Shown one piece after another: positions 8,101 through 16,396 of a DNA stretch of 46,456 nucleotides. The stretch is from NCBI GenBank assembly GCA_946410085.1, contig CAMJZA010000023.1, positions 1 to 46,456 on the forward strand. The letters run 5' to 3'. The notes under the pieces were generated by a model. That model saw only the letters and a program-made list of their open reading frames with translations, was not told where the DNA came from and ran no database searches. The stretch is from an uncultured Treponema sp. GTDB lineage: Bacteria > Spirochaetota > Spirochaetia > Treponematales > Treponemataceae. Positions within the stretch are counted from its first letter, which is position 1. Each line of letters starts with the position of its first letter. Both the position numbers and the translations under genes were made by a program.

Positions 8101-9312
8101 ATGGATAACGACGCATACTATAAGATGCTGGATGCCTCTGCCAGAAAGATACGGGAAACGGATGTAAAAACCGAGCGTTTTTTGCTGAAAAACATAGACT
8201 GGCGGGACAGGCTTATACAGATTTCCGGCTCACGGGGAGCCGGGAAGACCACGATGCTGTTGCAGCACATGAAATCTGCATTTAAGGATTGTCCTGATGC
8301 CGCGCTGTATGTTTCCCTTGACAATCTCTGGTTTGAAACGAATTCCCTTATGGAACTGGTTGACCTCCATTACAAGAACGGAGGAACGCATGTGTTCATT
8401 GATGAAGTACACTACCTGAAGGACTGGCAGCTGATTGTAAAAAACCTGTACGATGATTATCCCAGGATGAACATTGTGTACACCGGCTCTTCGTTGCTGA
8501 AAATTGATTCTGACAGCGGGGATTTGTCGCGAAGGCAGATTATATACAACCTCCCCGGGCTTTCATTCAGGGAGTATCTGAGCTTCGAGGGAATACTTGA
8601 TTTGGAGCCAGTACAGCTCCCGCTTCTTTTGGAAACGCACAAGCAGATTGCGGATGCGATAGCAAGTGATAAACATATACTGAAACATTTTGCGGAATAC
8701 CTGCAACACGGCTATTATCCGTTTTATAAGGAAGTATATTCAGGATATGAGCAACGGTTGTCCCAGGTCACGAACCAGATATTGGAAAGCGACTATCCGG
8801 CCATAGAGAAAATCAATTATTCCACAGTGCAGAAGATACGGAAAATGCTTTATATTCTGGCACAAAGTTGCCCGCAGACACCCAAGATGTCCGAGCTGTA
8901 CGGTCAGCTGGAAACCGACAGGAACCAAGGCCTGAAAATGCTTTATGTCCTTGACAAGGCAAATCTGCTGAACATTCTGTCATCTGAAAAATCTACGTTG
9001 AAGAACATGGGGCGGCCGGATAAGATTTACTGTGACAACACGAATATAATGTATTCCCTGACAGAGAGCATCAACATCGGAACGAAGCGGGAGACTTTTT
9101 TCCTGAACCAGCTGAAATCCGCAGGGTATGAAGTGCTCTACCCGCCCAAGGGAGATTTCCTCGTGGACGGGAAATACCTGTTCGAGGTAGGAGGAAAGGA
9201 CAAAACTTTCTCACAGATTAAGGACATCCCGGACAGCTATCTTGCCATTGATGATATAGAAAACGGAAGGGGCTGCAGGATCCCCCTCTGGATGTTTGGC
9301 TTGCTATATTGA
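8101..9312 (+). CDS. AAA+ ATPase of the DUF4143 group (copy A)
   Basis: A 403-aa cytoplasmic ATPase of the AAA_14/DUF4143 type, a very common accessory family in gut bacteria and archaea with no settled function. Walker A is GSRGAGKT (43-50), Walker B is VFIDE (98-102), and a sensor-like YTGSSLL follows. The middle part (about 200-290) is helical with winged-helix character. The C-terminal third has DFLVDGKYLFEVGGKDK, a PD-(D/E)xK-like nuclease fold remnant (D, E, K spaced as in DUF4143). GAGGGGG precedes the ATG. Local GC is clearly lower than in neighbouring genes, which suggests horizontal transfer. Its promoter is covered by three phased palindromes, and a related copy (17145-18344) and two remnants lie within 10 kb. 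Confidence 0.87.
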   Translation: MDNDAYYKMLDASARKIRETDVKTERFLLKNIDWRDRLIQISGSRGAGKTTMLLQHMKSAFKDCPDAALYVSLDNLWFETNSLMELVDLHYKNGGTHVFIDEVHYLKDWQLIVKNLYDDYPRMNIVYTGSSLLKIDSDSGDLSRRQIIYNLPGLSFREYLSFEGILDLEPVQLPLLLETHKQIADAIASDKHILKHFAEYLQHGYYPFYKEVYSGYEQRLSQVTNQILESDYPAIEKINYSTVQKIRKMLYILAQSCPQTPKMSELYGQLETDRNQGLKMLYVLDKANLLNILSSEKSTLKNMGRPDKIYCDNTNIMYSLTESINIGTKRETFFLNQLKSAGYEVLYPPKGDFLVDGKYLFEVGGKDKTFSQIKDIPDSYLAIDDIENGRGCRIPLWMFGLLY

Positions 9313-9336
9313 CCTGTTCAGCCTGCACAGGATAAT

Positions 9337-9555
9337 TCAGAAACTTTGTCCGGTGACCAAAAGCGTGGCAGCTACGGCAAGAAAAACAAATGCCACGATG
9401 ATTGCTCCATACACGATGGTCCTGATTCGCTTTCTCTTTTTTATGCTTCGTATGAATCCAAGGACTGCCAGAAAAAAAACAACTACCCCAAGTATGTAAT
9501 CACGCTGGACGAGCTCGTGACCGGGACGGATGACAGCGGAATCCGAATCGTGCAC
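9337..9555 (-). CDS. Possible small two-helix membrane protein
   Basis: On the minus strand the frame ending at 9337 encodes two hydrophobic helices, ILGVVVFFLAVLGFI and TIVYGAIIVAFVFLAVAATL, separated by a basic loop RSIKKRKRIR, then a short tail TGQSF. This positive-inside hairpin is unlikely to arise by chance. The start is unclear: an in-frame GTG lies at 9555 and another at 9651, neither with a ribosome site. The coding-like part begins only near 9501, where an ATPase remnant begins on the opposite strand, so the 5' end may be lost. Family not recognised. Confidence 0.35.
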   Translation of the reverse strand: MHDSDSAVIRPGHELVQRDYILGVVVFFLAVLGFIRSIKKRKRIRTIVYGAIIVAFVFLAVAATLLVTGQSF

Positions 9556-9588
9556 CTGAAAGATTTCTTGCTGAAGGAAAATCTGTGA
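9482..9588 (+). pseudogene. C-terminal remnant of a DUF4143-type ATPase
   Basis: The last 32 codons before the TGA at 9586-9588 read KYVITLDELVTG... IRIVHLKDFLL.... This matches the end of DUF4143 ATPases, where a strand (V-hydrophobic-T/S), a short turn, then an IxxxxLxDFL element closes the nuclease-like domain. Copy B in this window has VYVVSSQ... CIRLEDFLTL at the same place. No Walker motifs precede it. It is therefore the stub of a second, deleted ATPase gene directly after copy A. Confidence 0.5.
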
Positions 9589-9653
9589 GGGGCGGCACGA
9601 TGACTGTGAATGGACTAAATGGAGGCTTCTGCCTGTGAGAGGGGAAGCCACAT

Positions 9654-9683
9654 GTGACGGCGGGCGGCGGCTCCCACCGTCAC
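9654..9683. terminator. Stem-loop between convergent genes
   Basis: GTGACGG (9654-9660) pairs with CCGTCAC (9677-9683), with further GGG/CCC pairing inside. It lies just past the stop (9693) of the minus-strand beta-CASP gene. No long T-run follows, so efficiency as an intrinsic terminator is uncertain. Confidence 0.4.
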
Positions 9684-9692
9684 CCGTTCATC

Positions 9693-11243
9693 CTACTTCA
9701 GTTCGTATGACTCCCCGTATCTGACGATTTCCACATCCTTGTAGCCGTTCTGGGCAAGGTGATCCTTAAAGAAGGTCTGCGCATCTTTTTCACCGTGTAC
9801 CAGGAAAATCTTCTTCAGGCGACTTGTGTCTATGTCATCGAGCCAGGCGGTCATCTCCTTGTAGTCTGCGTGCGCGGAGAAGGCGTTTATCGTCTCTACC
9901 TGCGCCTTGACGTGGTAGGTGTCGCCGAGGATGTTGACTTCCTTCTCGCCGTCCCGCAGCTTGCGGCCCAGCGTATTTTCCGCCATGTAGCCCACGATGA
10001 GGATGATGTTGTTCGGGTTGGAGACGTTGTTGGCCAGATGGTGCAGGATGCGGCCCGCTTCGCACATGCCGTCCGCACTGATGATGATCATGGGGCCCGG
10101 CGTCTTGTTCAGGGCCTTTGACTCGTCTATGCCGGTAATCGTCGTGAGCTGTGAGAAGCCGAAGGGGTTCTTGTGGTGGCGGATAAAGGCTTCCGTCGTT
10201 TCTTCGTCGTAGCATTCCGGGTGCAGCTGGAAGATGCCCGTCGCGTTTGCCGCCATGGGGCTGTCCACGTAGATCGGGATTTTGGGAATCTTCTTCTGGT
10301 CGCCGAGCAGGTGCAGGTAGTAGACCAGTTCCTGCGCACGCTCGATTGCGAATGCGGGAATGATTATCTTGCCCCGCCGGTCCACCGCCTTGTGGACGAT
10401 CTGTGCAAGTTCGTCAAGGGCAAGGCTCTGGTTTTCATGCAGGCGGTTTCCGTAGGTGCTTTCCATGAAGATGTAGTCCGGGGCCGGGAAGTTCTTTGCC
10501 GGGTCTCGGACAATCGCCTTGCCCGGCCGTCCCAGGTCGCCGGTAAAGAGGATGCGGATTTCGTCGGAGGGGGCCCCCCGCAGGGCGAGTTCGCTGTCCT
10601 TTTCCTTTACGTCCTGCCCGCTGCCGACTGCCGGGAAAAGGCTGTGCCAGAGCCGGCGCATGGGGGTGTTTGTCCCGGAGGTCCTGCCGCTCAGTGGGTT
10701 CTTCCGCTGGCCGGTGATGGTCAGGTATGCCATGGAACTGCCCAGAATGTGGCCGGCATCAAAGAATTCCAGCTGGATGTCCGGTGCGATGTACATCTTG
10801 CGGTTATAGGAGAGGGAAACGATCTGGTTTGCCGCCTTGACGCAGTCGTCTTCGGTAAACAGGGGTTTCCAGGCGAACTTTTCGTTCTTCTTGCTTGCCT
10901 GCTTGCGCAGGTATTCGGCATCGCGGGCCTGAATCCGTGCGCTGTCCATCATGACGATGTTCGCAAGGTCGCGGGTCGCCGGGGTCGCGTAGATGTTGCC
11001 CCGGTAGCCGTTCTTGGTCAGGATGGGAAGGAGGCCGCAGTGGTCGTAGTGGGCATGGGTAAGGATGACGGATTCTATCTTGTCGCTGGCAAACTCGAAC
11101 TCGCGGTTCTTCTGGTCGCTCAGCTTGCGCTTGCCCTGAAAGGCTCCGCAGTCAATCATGAAACTGCGGCCGTCTATTTCGAGGATGTGCTTGCTGCCCG
11201 TGACTTCCTCGGCGGCACCCAATGAATAGCAAGATACGCTCAT
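9693..11243 (-). CDS. Metallo-beta-lactamase/beta-CASP RNA-processing-type hydrolase
   Basis: A 516-aa zinc enzyme of the YSH1/CPSF-like class (MBL plus beta-CASP plus RMMBL), whose members act as RNA endo- or exonucleases. The MBL signature HAHYDH is at 63-68, with later ligands in FFDAGHILGS and FTGDLGR. The beta-CASP part includes YVDSPMAANAT and SADGMCEAGRILHHL. The C-terminal FSAHADYKEM and LVHGEKDA complete the site. An atypical insertion of about 50 polar residues (about 180-228) interrupts the MBL domain between TITGQRKN and EIRILFTGD, where relatives usually have none. AGGAGG lies 6 bp before the ATG, and a strong promoter is found at 11337-11365. RNA substrate unknown. Confidence 0.9.
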   Translation of the reverse strand: MSVSCYSLGAAEEVTGSKHILEIDGRSFMIDCGAFQGKRKLSDQKNREFEFASDKIESVILTHAHYDHCGLLPILTKNGYRGNIYATPATRDLANIVMMDSARIQARDAEYLRKQASKKNEKFAWKPLFTEDDCVKAANQIVSLSYNRKMYIAPDIQLEFFDAGHILGSSMAYLTITGQRKNPLSGRTSGTNTPMRRLWHSLFPAVGSGQDVKEKDSELALRGAPSDEIRILFTGDLGRPGKAIVRDPAKNFPAPDYIFMESTYGNRLHENQSLALDELAQIVHKAVDRRGKIIIPAFAIERAQELVYYLHLLGDQKKIPKIPIYVDSPMAANATGIFQLHPECYDEETTEAFIRHHKNPFGFSQLTTITGIDESKALNKTPGPMIIISADGMCEAGRILHHLANNVSNPNNIILIVGYMAENTLGRKLRDGEKEVNILGDTYHVKAQVETINAFSAHADYKEMTAWLDDIDTSRLKKIFLVHGEKDAQTFFKDHLAQNGYKDVEIVRYGESYELK

Positions 11244-11336
11244 ATTTTTACCTCCTTATTTTTCCTGCGTTGAGGCGGAAGGGGGAGGGCAGCCTGGCTA
11301 TTTCCTGCCTGGCTGCTGCCCGCTTCCATTCCCTCC

Positions 11337-11365
11337 ATTATAAGGCATAAAAGATGAGAGCGCAA
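11337..11365 (-). promoter_or_regulatory. Sigma70-type promoter for beta-CASP gene
   Basis: Reading on the minus strand, TTGCGC (11365-11360), a 17-bp spacer and a perfect TATAAT (11342-11337) lie about 90 bp upstream of the ATG at 11243. Confidence 0.65.
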
Positions 11366-11476
11366 ATTTAAAATGACCTGGCCCCGGAGACCGAACCCGG
11401 CCCCGGGGAGTCAACGTGGACCGGCAGGTTTCGGGGCTGGAACAGGGCTGCCGTCTGTCAGCCCCCGGCCGGGGAA

Positions 11477-12676
11477 TCAGCGCTGGCCGGCAGAAACGCC
11501 GTCGAGCGCTGCCTTAAGCAGGGACGGGAAGTACCAGGTCTGCTTCGTGCGGTTGTAGTAGCCGTAGTGTTCGCTGACGTTGCCGTCCGGTCCCACTTCA
11601 TACGAACCGTTGTCCCACATGACGGCGGTTATGCCGTTCTTCTTTGCCGACTCAAAGTAGTGGCGGAACCATGCTTCCCGTTCGGCAAGGTTGTTCTTGT
11701 TCGTTGCGCCGCATTCCCCGACGACAACGCCGATGCCTTTCTTGACGAAGGTCTCGCCCAGCTGGTCGAATGTCGACGTGATGCCCTGCCGGGCTTCGTC
11801 GGTAAACTCGCTCACGCCCGGGTTCTCTCCTGCAAAAACCCAGGGATCATAGGCGTGGACGGCGACAATCAGGCGGTCCGCCACGCTGTCCTGGGGGAGC
11901 TTGAATACATCGTTCATGGCACCCCAGGGAGAAGCGACGTAGCCGGGGACCATCACGTAGCGGCCGGCGTTGTTGCCCCCGCTCTTGCGGATGACATCAA
12001 GGCAGCGCTGCTCGTAGTCGCAGATTTCCTTGAGCGAATTCTTGCAGTCAACGTTGCTCGCATCGTACCACCATTCCCGCTCATGGCCGCGCAGGCGGGG
12101 TTCGTTCATCAGTTCGAAGATGAGGTGATTGTCGCAGTCCTTGAAGGCCTCTGCTACCTGCTCCCAGACCCGGGTTAGGAAATTGATGGACTCGGTCCGT
12201 GAGTCATGGGCGGGGTAGTAGCCCTGTGCATAGCTGACGCCGGGGATTGCAGCCGTATCGTGGTGGCTGTTGATGATGACGTAGAGGCCTGCGTCCAGTG
12301 CGTAGCCGACGATTTCCCTTGCCCGGGCCATCCAGTCCGGGTCTATCGTATACTTGCCGTCGCTGATGTGGTTGTGCCAGGTAATGGGAATGCGGACCGT
12401 GCGGATGCCTGACCGGTACAGGCCGGTAAACATCTCCGGCGTCGTGCGCGGCTGTCCCCAGCAGGTCTCGGATGAGACGCCCTGATTCCTGATGCCGTCC
12501 TCGAATGCGTCGAGGGTGTTGCCGAGGTTCCAGCCGATCTTCATGTCCTTGACGAGGTCGACGCTGTTGTCGGGGACCTTTGCTGTTTTTTCCGTACTGC
12601 TCATGCTTGTACAGGCTGAAAGTACCGTAAGTGCTGCGGCGCAGGAAAGGGCCGCCGTGAATCTGCTAATGTTCAT
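11477..12676 (-). CDS. GH5 endoglucanase-type lipoprotein
   Basis: A 399-aa cellulase-family glycosidase, probably a beta-1,4-glucanase of the GH5_4 type that attacks plant cell-wall glucans or mannans at the cell surface. The N-terminus MNISRFTAALSC... LTVLSACTS is a lipoprotein signal with cysteine after LSA. Then come the family motifs MKIGWNLGNTLDAF, TVRIPITW, NSHHD and LIFELMNEPR, whose glutamate (about 191) is the acid/base. VVGECGATN has the nucleophile glutamate (about 320), and VMWDNGSY follows. All catalytic residues are present and the length is normal. GGAGGA precedes the ATG. The gene is monocistronic and points to a diet-polysaccharide niche. Confidence 0.93.
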   Translation of the reverse strand: MNISRFTAALSCAAALTVLSACTSMSSTEKTAKVPDNSVDLVKDMKIGWNLGNTLDAFEDGIRNQGVSSETCWGQPRTTPEMFTGLYRSGIRTVRIPITWHNHISDGKYTIDPDWMARAREIVGYALDAGLYVIINSHHDTAAIPGVSYAQGYYPAHDSRTESINFLTRVWEQVAEAFKDCDNHLIFELMNEPRLRGHEREWWYDASNVDCKNSLKEICDYEQRCLDVIRKSGGNNAGRYVMVPGYVASPWGAMNDVFKLPQDSVADRLIVAVHAYDPWVFAGENPGVSEFTDEARQGITSTFDQLGETFVKKGIGVVVGECGATNKNNLAEREAWFRHYFESAKKNGITAVMWDNGSYEVGPDGNVSEHYGYYNRTKQTWYFPSLLKAALDGVSAGQR

Positions 12677-12716
12677 GTGTTCCTCCGTGTTTGTTCCGTC
12701 CGGGCGCAGGGAACTG

Positions 12717-12736
12717 CCCCGGACGAGTGTCCGGGG
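12717..12736. other. Stem-loop in leader of GH5 gene
   Basis: CCCCGGAC-GAGT-GTCCGGGG is a perfect 8-bp stem, extended by outer GCAGGG/CCCTGC pairing. It lies 41 bp upstream of the GH5 ATG and about 90 bp after the P-type ATPase stop. It may end transcription from the metal-pump gene or structure the GH5 leader. A possible -10 (TATACT, minus strand, 12782-12777) lies upstream of it. Confidence 0.4.
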
Positions 12737-12824
12737 AGCCCCTGCCGTTCGGCTGCCAGAAACGAATATGGAAATGAGTATAGTGTAGTCCGGCGGAAAA
12801 TGCTAGTCCGCCGGCAGTCCCGCA

Positions 12825-15137
12825 TTAGCTGCGCCGGTGCAGGAGCCGCATGCTGTTGAGCGCGGCAAGGAGGGTCACGCCGGTGTCCCCGAACACGGCG
12901 AGCCACATGTTGGCGAGGCCGAGCGAGCAGAGGACGATTATCAGGGCCTTGACCCCGAGCGAGAAGCAGACGTTCTGCCACACGTTCGCCATTGTCTGGC
13001 GGCTGGTGCGGATTGCGTCGGCGGTCTTGCCCGGCCTGTCGTTCATGATGACGACATCCGCCGCTTCGATTGCCGCATCGCTGCCTATGCCGCCCATCGC
13101 GATGCCTACGTCGCTCCTTGTCAGGACCGGTGCGTCGTTTATGCCGTCGCCCACGAAGGCGACGGAGGACTTCCTGCCGGCATACCCGGCTATGAGCTCC
13201 TCGACCCTGGCAAGCTTGTCCTGCGGGAGCAGGCCGGAGAAGTAGCCGTCCAGCTTGAGCCTGTCCGCCGTCTGCCGTGCGGCCTCTTCCTCATCGCCCG
13301 TCAGCATGAGGACCTTTTCGACGCCGAGCGAGCGCAGCTTTTCGACGGCGCTGACGGAATCGTCCTTGAGCACGTCGCTTATGACGATGTGGCCTGCATA
13401 GCTGCCGTCCACCGCGACATGGATGACCGTTCCGCTGTCGTCTTCGTGGCAGGGAACCATGCCCTGTACCTGCTCGTCCCGCATGAAGGCGGCGTTGCCT
13501 GCTATGACCGTCCTGCCGTCCAGTACGGTCTTGACGCCGCGCCCGCTGATTTCCCTCGCGTCCGAGCCGTCCGCCGTGCTGATGAGCAGCCGGTCGCAGA
13601 CGGGGCAGTGGTGCTTTGCCTTGAGCGAGCGGGAAATCGGATGTGTCGAATAGTATTCGGCATGGGCGGCGAGGGCGAGCAGTTCCTCCGGCCCGGTTTT
13701 GTCTGCATCGACGGGGTGAACCGCCGTTACTTCAAAGACGCCCTTGGTCAGCGTTCCGGTCTTGTCGAACACGACCGTCTTTGTCCTGCTCAATGCCTCG
13801 ATGTAGTTGGAACCTTTTATCAGGATGCCCTGTGAAGAAGCAAGCCCCAGTCCCGCAAAGAAGCTGAGCGGAATTGATATGACGAGCGCGCAGGGACAGG
13901 AGACGACGAGCAGCTCCAGGGCGCGGTAAATCCATGTACGCCACAACGCGCCGTTCTGGAGGCTGTCCGTTCCGCCCTGTCCGAGGGCAGTCAGCACGAG
14001 CGGCGGTACGATTGCGAGCAGGAGGGCAAGCAGGCAGACGGCGGGCGTGTAGACCCTGGCGAAGCGCTTGATGAAGCGTTCCGTCCGGGCTTTCTTGCCC
14101 TGTGCATGCTCTACCAGTTCCAGGATGCGGCTTGCCGTGCTGTCGGAGAACGCTTTTTCCACCTCGACTTCTATGACGCCGTCCCGGTTGATGTAGCCGG
14201 ACAGGACCGTGTCGCCGGTGAGGATTTCGCGGGGAACGCTCTCGCCGGTCAGGGCGGATGTGTCTGCAAAGGACGTACCGCTGACGACCCGGCCGTCAAG
14301 CGGTACACGCTCGCCGGGCTTTACGATGATGATGTCCCCGATCTTGACTTCGGCGGCAAGCAGCGTCTCCATCGCGTCTCCCCGCCGGACCGTCGCCTTG
14401 TCCGGCCGTATGTCCACGAGGGAGGCGATGGACTTGCGGGAGTGGTCAACGGCCTTGTCTTCCAGGAACTCGCCGATCTGGAAAAGCAGCATGACGGCGA
14501 CGGCCTCCGAGTATTCTCCGAGTGCGATGGCTCCGACCGTGGCGACGGCCATGAGGAACTCCTCGCCGAACAGCTTGCCGTGAAAGAGGTTTTCGACTGC
14601 TTCCCGCAGGACACCGAAGCCGGTGAGCATGTAGGCGGCAAAGTAGAGGGCAAGGCAGAGCGCCCGCACGAGGAGGTAGCGGGTATGGTCGCTGTCCCCG
14701 TCGAACGTGACCAGATGCTCCAGAAGGAGTGCCGCGACAAACAGCACGGCGGCAATGATTATCCTGGCAAGGCTGCCTCCTTCTTCTTCTTCCTCATCAT
14801 CGTCCTCGTCCCCGCCGTGATGGTGATGTCCGTGTTCATGATGGTGTTCGTGCCCGTCATCGTGGTCATGGCAGCCGCAGCCCTCGCCGTCGTCATCATC
14901 GTCATCATCGTCATCGTGACAATGGCAGTGATGGTACCCGTGGTGTGTATGCCTGTGGCTGTGGTGTTCGTGCTCATCGTCGTGGTGATGCCCGTGCTGT
15001 CCGTGTTCGTCAGCGTCATGGCGGCCGCAGCCTTCCGCCTCGTTTTCTTCCATCATATTCTGTGTATTCTGTATGTCCGTATGCTTTTTCGGTTCGTCGT
15101 CCAGAACCGGCTTCTTTTCTTCTTCCATATTGCTCAC
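12825..15137 (-). CDS. P1B-type zinc/cadmium-exporting ATPase with His/Asp-rich N-terminus
   Basis: A heavy-metal P-type ATPase of about 770 aa that pumps Zn2+/Cd2+ out of the cytoplasm. Residues about 30-125 are an extraordinary His/Asp/Glu/Cys-rich region (including runs of nine Asp and HHHH blocks) in place of the usual HMA domain; it probably binds zinc. The core has TGES (actuator), the membrane motif SCPCALV (CPC at about 414), phosphorylation site DKTGTLT (about 457), the STHPISRS HP motif and GDGINDAPVL (about 662). CPC with a terminal His-rich zone fits the ZntA/CadA group. The start is set at GTG 15137 because GGAGG (15145-15149) sits 7 bp upstream. The next ATG (15128) is too far, and an earlier start would overlap the ArsR gene. 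Likely co-transcribed with that regulator 25 bp upstream. Confidence 0.93.
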   Translation of the reverse strand: MSNMEEEKKPVLDDEPKKHTDIQNTQNMMEENEAEGCGRHDADEHGQHGHHHDDEHEHHSHRHTHHGYHHCHCHDDDDDDDDDGEGCGCHDHDDGHEHHHEHGHHHHGGDEDDDEEEEEGGSLARIIIAAVLFVAALLLEHLVTFDGDSDHTRYLLVRALCLALYFAAYMLTGFGVLREAVENLFHGKLFGEEFLMAVATVGAIALGEYSEAVAVMLLFQIGEFLEDKAVDHSRKSIASLVDIRPDKATVRRGDAMETLLAAEVKIGDIIIVKPGERVPLDGRVVSGTSFADTSALTGESVPREILTGDTVLSGYINRDGVIEVEVEKAFSDSTASRILELVEHAQGKKARTERFIKRFARVYTPAVCLLALLLAIVPPLVLTALGQGGTDSLQNGALWRTWIYRALELLVVSCPCALVISIPLSFFAGLGLASSQGILIKGSNYIEALSRTKTVVFDKTGTLTKGVFEVTAVHPVDADKTGPEELLALAAHAEYYSTHPISRSLKAKHHCPVCDRLLISTADGSDAREISGRGVKTVLDGRTVIAGNAAFMRDEQVQGMVPCHEDDSGTVIHVAVDGSYAGHIVISDVLKDDSVSAVEKLRSLGVEKVLMLTGDEEEAARQTADRLKLDGYFSGLLPQDKLARVEELIAGYAGRKSSVAFVGDGINDAPVLTRSDVGIAMGGIGSDAAIEAADVVIMNDRPGKTADAIRTSRQTMANVWQNVCFSLGVKALIIVLCSLGLANMWLAVFGDTGVTLLAALNSMRLLHRRS

Positions 15138-15162
15138 TATTCTGCCTCCGTCTGCTGTTTCG

Positions 15163-15483
15163 TTAGCGGTCACCCAGGTGTTCCAGCCCGATGCTCAGTA
15201 TCTGCTGCACGTGTGTGTCGGCAAGCGAGTAGATGAGCGACTTGCCCTCCCGCCTGAACTTGACCAGCCCGTTGCTCTTGAGGACCCGCAGCTGCTGGCT
15301 TATGGCAGGCTGCGTCATCCGCAGGGATTCCGAAATATCGGTGACGTTCATCTCCTTTTCCAGCAGCGTGTACAGGATTTTGCACCTGGTCGAATCCCCG
15401 AAAATCTTGAACAGTTCCGCAAGCTCGCAGAGCATGTTTTCGTCTACGTCGTCCAGCGGCGTCAGTGCTTCTTGATCTGTCAT
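15163..15483 (-). CDS. ArsR/SmtB-family metal-sensing repressor
   Basis: A 106-aa winged-helix repressor, predicted to bind operator DNA until Zn2+/Cd2+ releases it. It shows the family core: LAELFKIFGDSTRCKILYTL, the recognition helix VTDISESLRMTQPAISQQL and the wing VKFRREGKSLIYSL. DTHVQQILSIGLEHL at the C-terminus is the alpha5 helix, where D-x-H and H residues form the SmtB-type alpha5 zinc site. The helix-2 cysteine pair of ArsR is absent, so zinc/cadmium rather than arsenic is favoured. ATG 15483 is chosen because it gives the standard family length. A perfect palindrome lies 14 bp upstream, and the exporter gene follows in the same orientation. Confidence 0.9.
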   Translation of the reverse strand: MTDQEALTPLDDVDENMLCELAELFKIFGDSTRCKILYTLLEKEMNVTDISESLRMTQPAISQQLRVLKSNGLVKFRREGKSLIYSLADTHVQQILSIGLEHLGDR

Positions 15484-15496
15484 ATTTTCATATAAG

Positions 15497-15510
15497 CATA
15501 TAATTATATG
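15497..15510. promoter_or_regulatory. Perfect 14-bp palindrome, likely ArsR operator
   Basis: CATATAATTATATG is a perfect dyad. It lies 14 bp upstream of the repressor ATG and is embedded in AT-rich DNA that contrasts with the surrounding GC. A related ATATAAG half-site lies beside it. AT-rich dyads over the promoter are the usual operators of SmtB/CadC/ZiaR-type repressors. Confidence 0.7.
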
Positions 15511-15554
15511 ATTGTCAAGAGTAGAATATGCAAAACTCCTCCGGTGCAGTTCCG

Positions 15555-15642
15555 CCGGCCTTTTGCCCGGTAGTCCTGCACGCTTTTTGTCCCTGTAGTT
15601 CCGCAAAGTCTTCGCCGGTACATTTCCTCCGGCCTTTTGCCC
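15555..15642 (+). repeat. Direct repeat CCGGCCTTTTGCCC
   Basis: Identical 14-mers lie at 15555-15568 and 15629-15642, 74 bp apart, each in a context of scattered GTTCCGC motifs. They fill the spacer before the secreted-protein gene. No function is evident. Confidence 0.4.
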
Positions 15643-15686
15643 CGGCGCCGGTAGCCTTCCGGCGCATTCCTGCCGATACTAGAAGG

Positions 15687-16232
15687 GTGATAAGCCGTCT
15701 TTTTCTGTCAGTCCTGTTCCTCGCAGTCCTGCTGCTGTTCAGCCTGCTGCCCCTCCATGCCCTTGAGCTGTACCGGCCGGAGAACCGGGGCGACATGAAC
15801 GACGTCCCCTGCCTCATTAAGATTACGGACATGGAAGGAAACGACGCCTGGGACAGCATAACCGCCCTGTCCTATTCCTGGCACTACGACATCCATACGA
15901 ACCTCTGGCAGGAAAAGTGCCTCTGCCACGCCTACTGGAAGGGCTGCTTTACCGGCGGCTGCGTCGTGCACTTGGGCCTTAAGAGCGGGAAATACCGCAT
16001 TTCCGTCTACACGCCCCGGGAAAGCCAGATGGACTATGAACGCCTGACCGGGGAGGACTGGCAGTCCAACGAGTTTGTCTACGACACCGAACGCAAGGAG
16101 CTCAAGGTCATCTTCATAAGCCCGACTGCCGATGACTCGGGCTTCTACGACGGCGGCTGGCACGTGGACCACATCGCCCCCGCCTACTACCGGGGAACCA
16201 AGCCCGGCATCTACGCGCGTTCCGTGTTCTGA
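15687..16232 (+). CDS. Unrecognised exported protein
   Basis: A protein of about 181 aa with an N-terminal signal peptide: a basic start (VISR), the hydrophobic core LFLSVLFLAVLLLFSLLPL and a probable cleavage after LHA. The mature part is rich in Tyr, Trp, Asp and Gly and has four cysteines clustered at CLCHAYWKGCFTGGC, which suggests metal binding or disulfides. The end GWHVDHIAPAYYRGTKPG is distinctive. I do not recognise the family. The start is uncertain: GTG 15687 places the signal peptide correctly but AGAAGG abuts it. The frame is open back to 15528, with a proline-rich segment that looks non-coding. Periplasmic or surface location is inferred. Confidence 0.6.
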   Translation: MISRLFLSVLFLAVLLLFSLLPLHALELYRPENRGDMNDVPCLIKITDMEGNDAWDSITALSYSWHYDIHTNLWQEKCLCHAYWKGCFTGGCVVHLGLKSGKYRISVYTPRESQMDYERLTGEDWQSNEFVYDTERKELKVIFISPTADDSGFYDGGWHVDHIAPAYYRGTKPGIYARSVF

Positions 16233-16327
16233 AAAAATCAGGGCAGTTTTCCGGTCGAACCGGGAGGCGGCAGCAGCTCATACCGGTCGAACAGGAAGGC
16301 TTCCCGAACCGGAGTGCTGCCCGATCC

Positions 16328-16346
16328 GGAAACGTATGGAGCGGGG
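16328..16346 (+). repeat. Third copy of the GTATGGAGCGGGG repeat
   Basis: GGAAACGTATGGAGCGGGG matches 19 of 19 bases of the copy at 1022-1041, 15 kb away. It lies in the 200-bp gap before hisB, which holds nothing else apart from the hisB promoter. Confidence 0.6.
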
Positions 16347-16396
16347 CCGCCCGACGCGACAGCAGGCAGCTTTGACCCGCACCCCTGCCCGCCCCC

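Noticed and set aside
10173..11225. 350-codon plus-strand frame inside the beta-CASP gene
   Set aside because: The minus-strand gene has complete catalytic motifs; the plus frame has none.
12717..12736. Hairpin as certain terminator of the P-type ATPase gene
   Set aside because: The stem is strong but no T-run follows on the minus strand; it may belong to the GH5 leader instead.
14106..15236. Plus-strand frame with hydrophobic Val/Met repeats
   Set aside because: The apparent membrane segments are the complement of the His/Asp-rich codons of the P-type ATPase.
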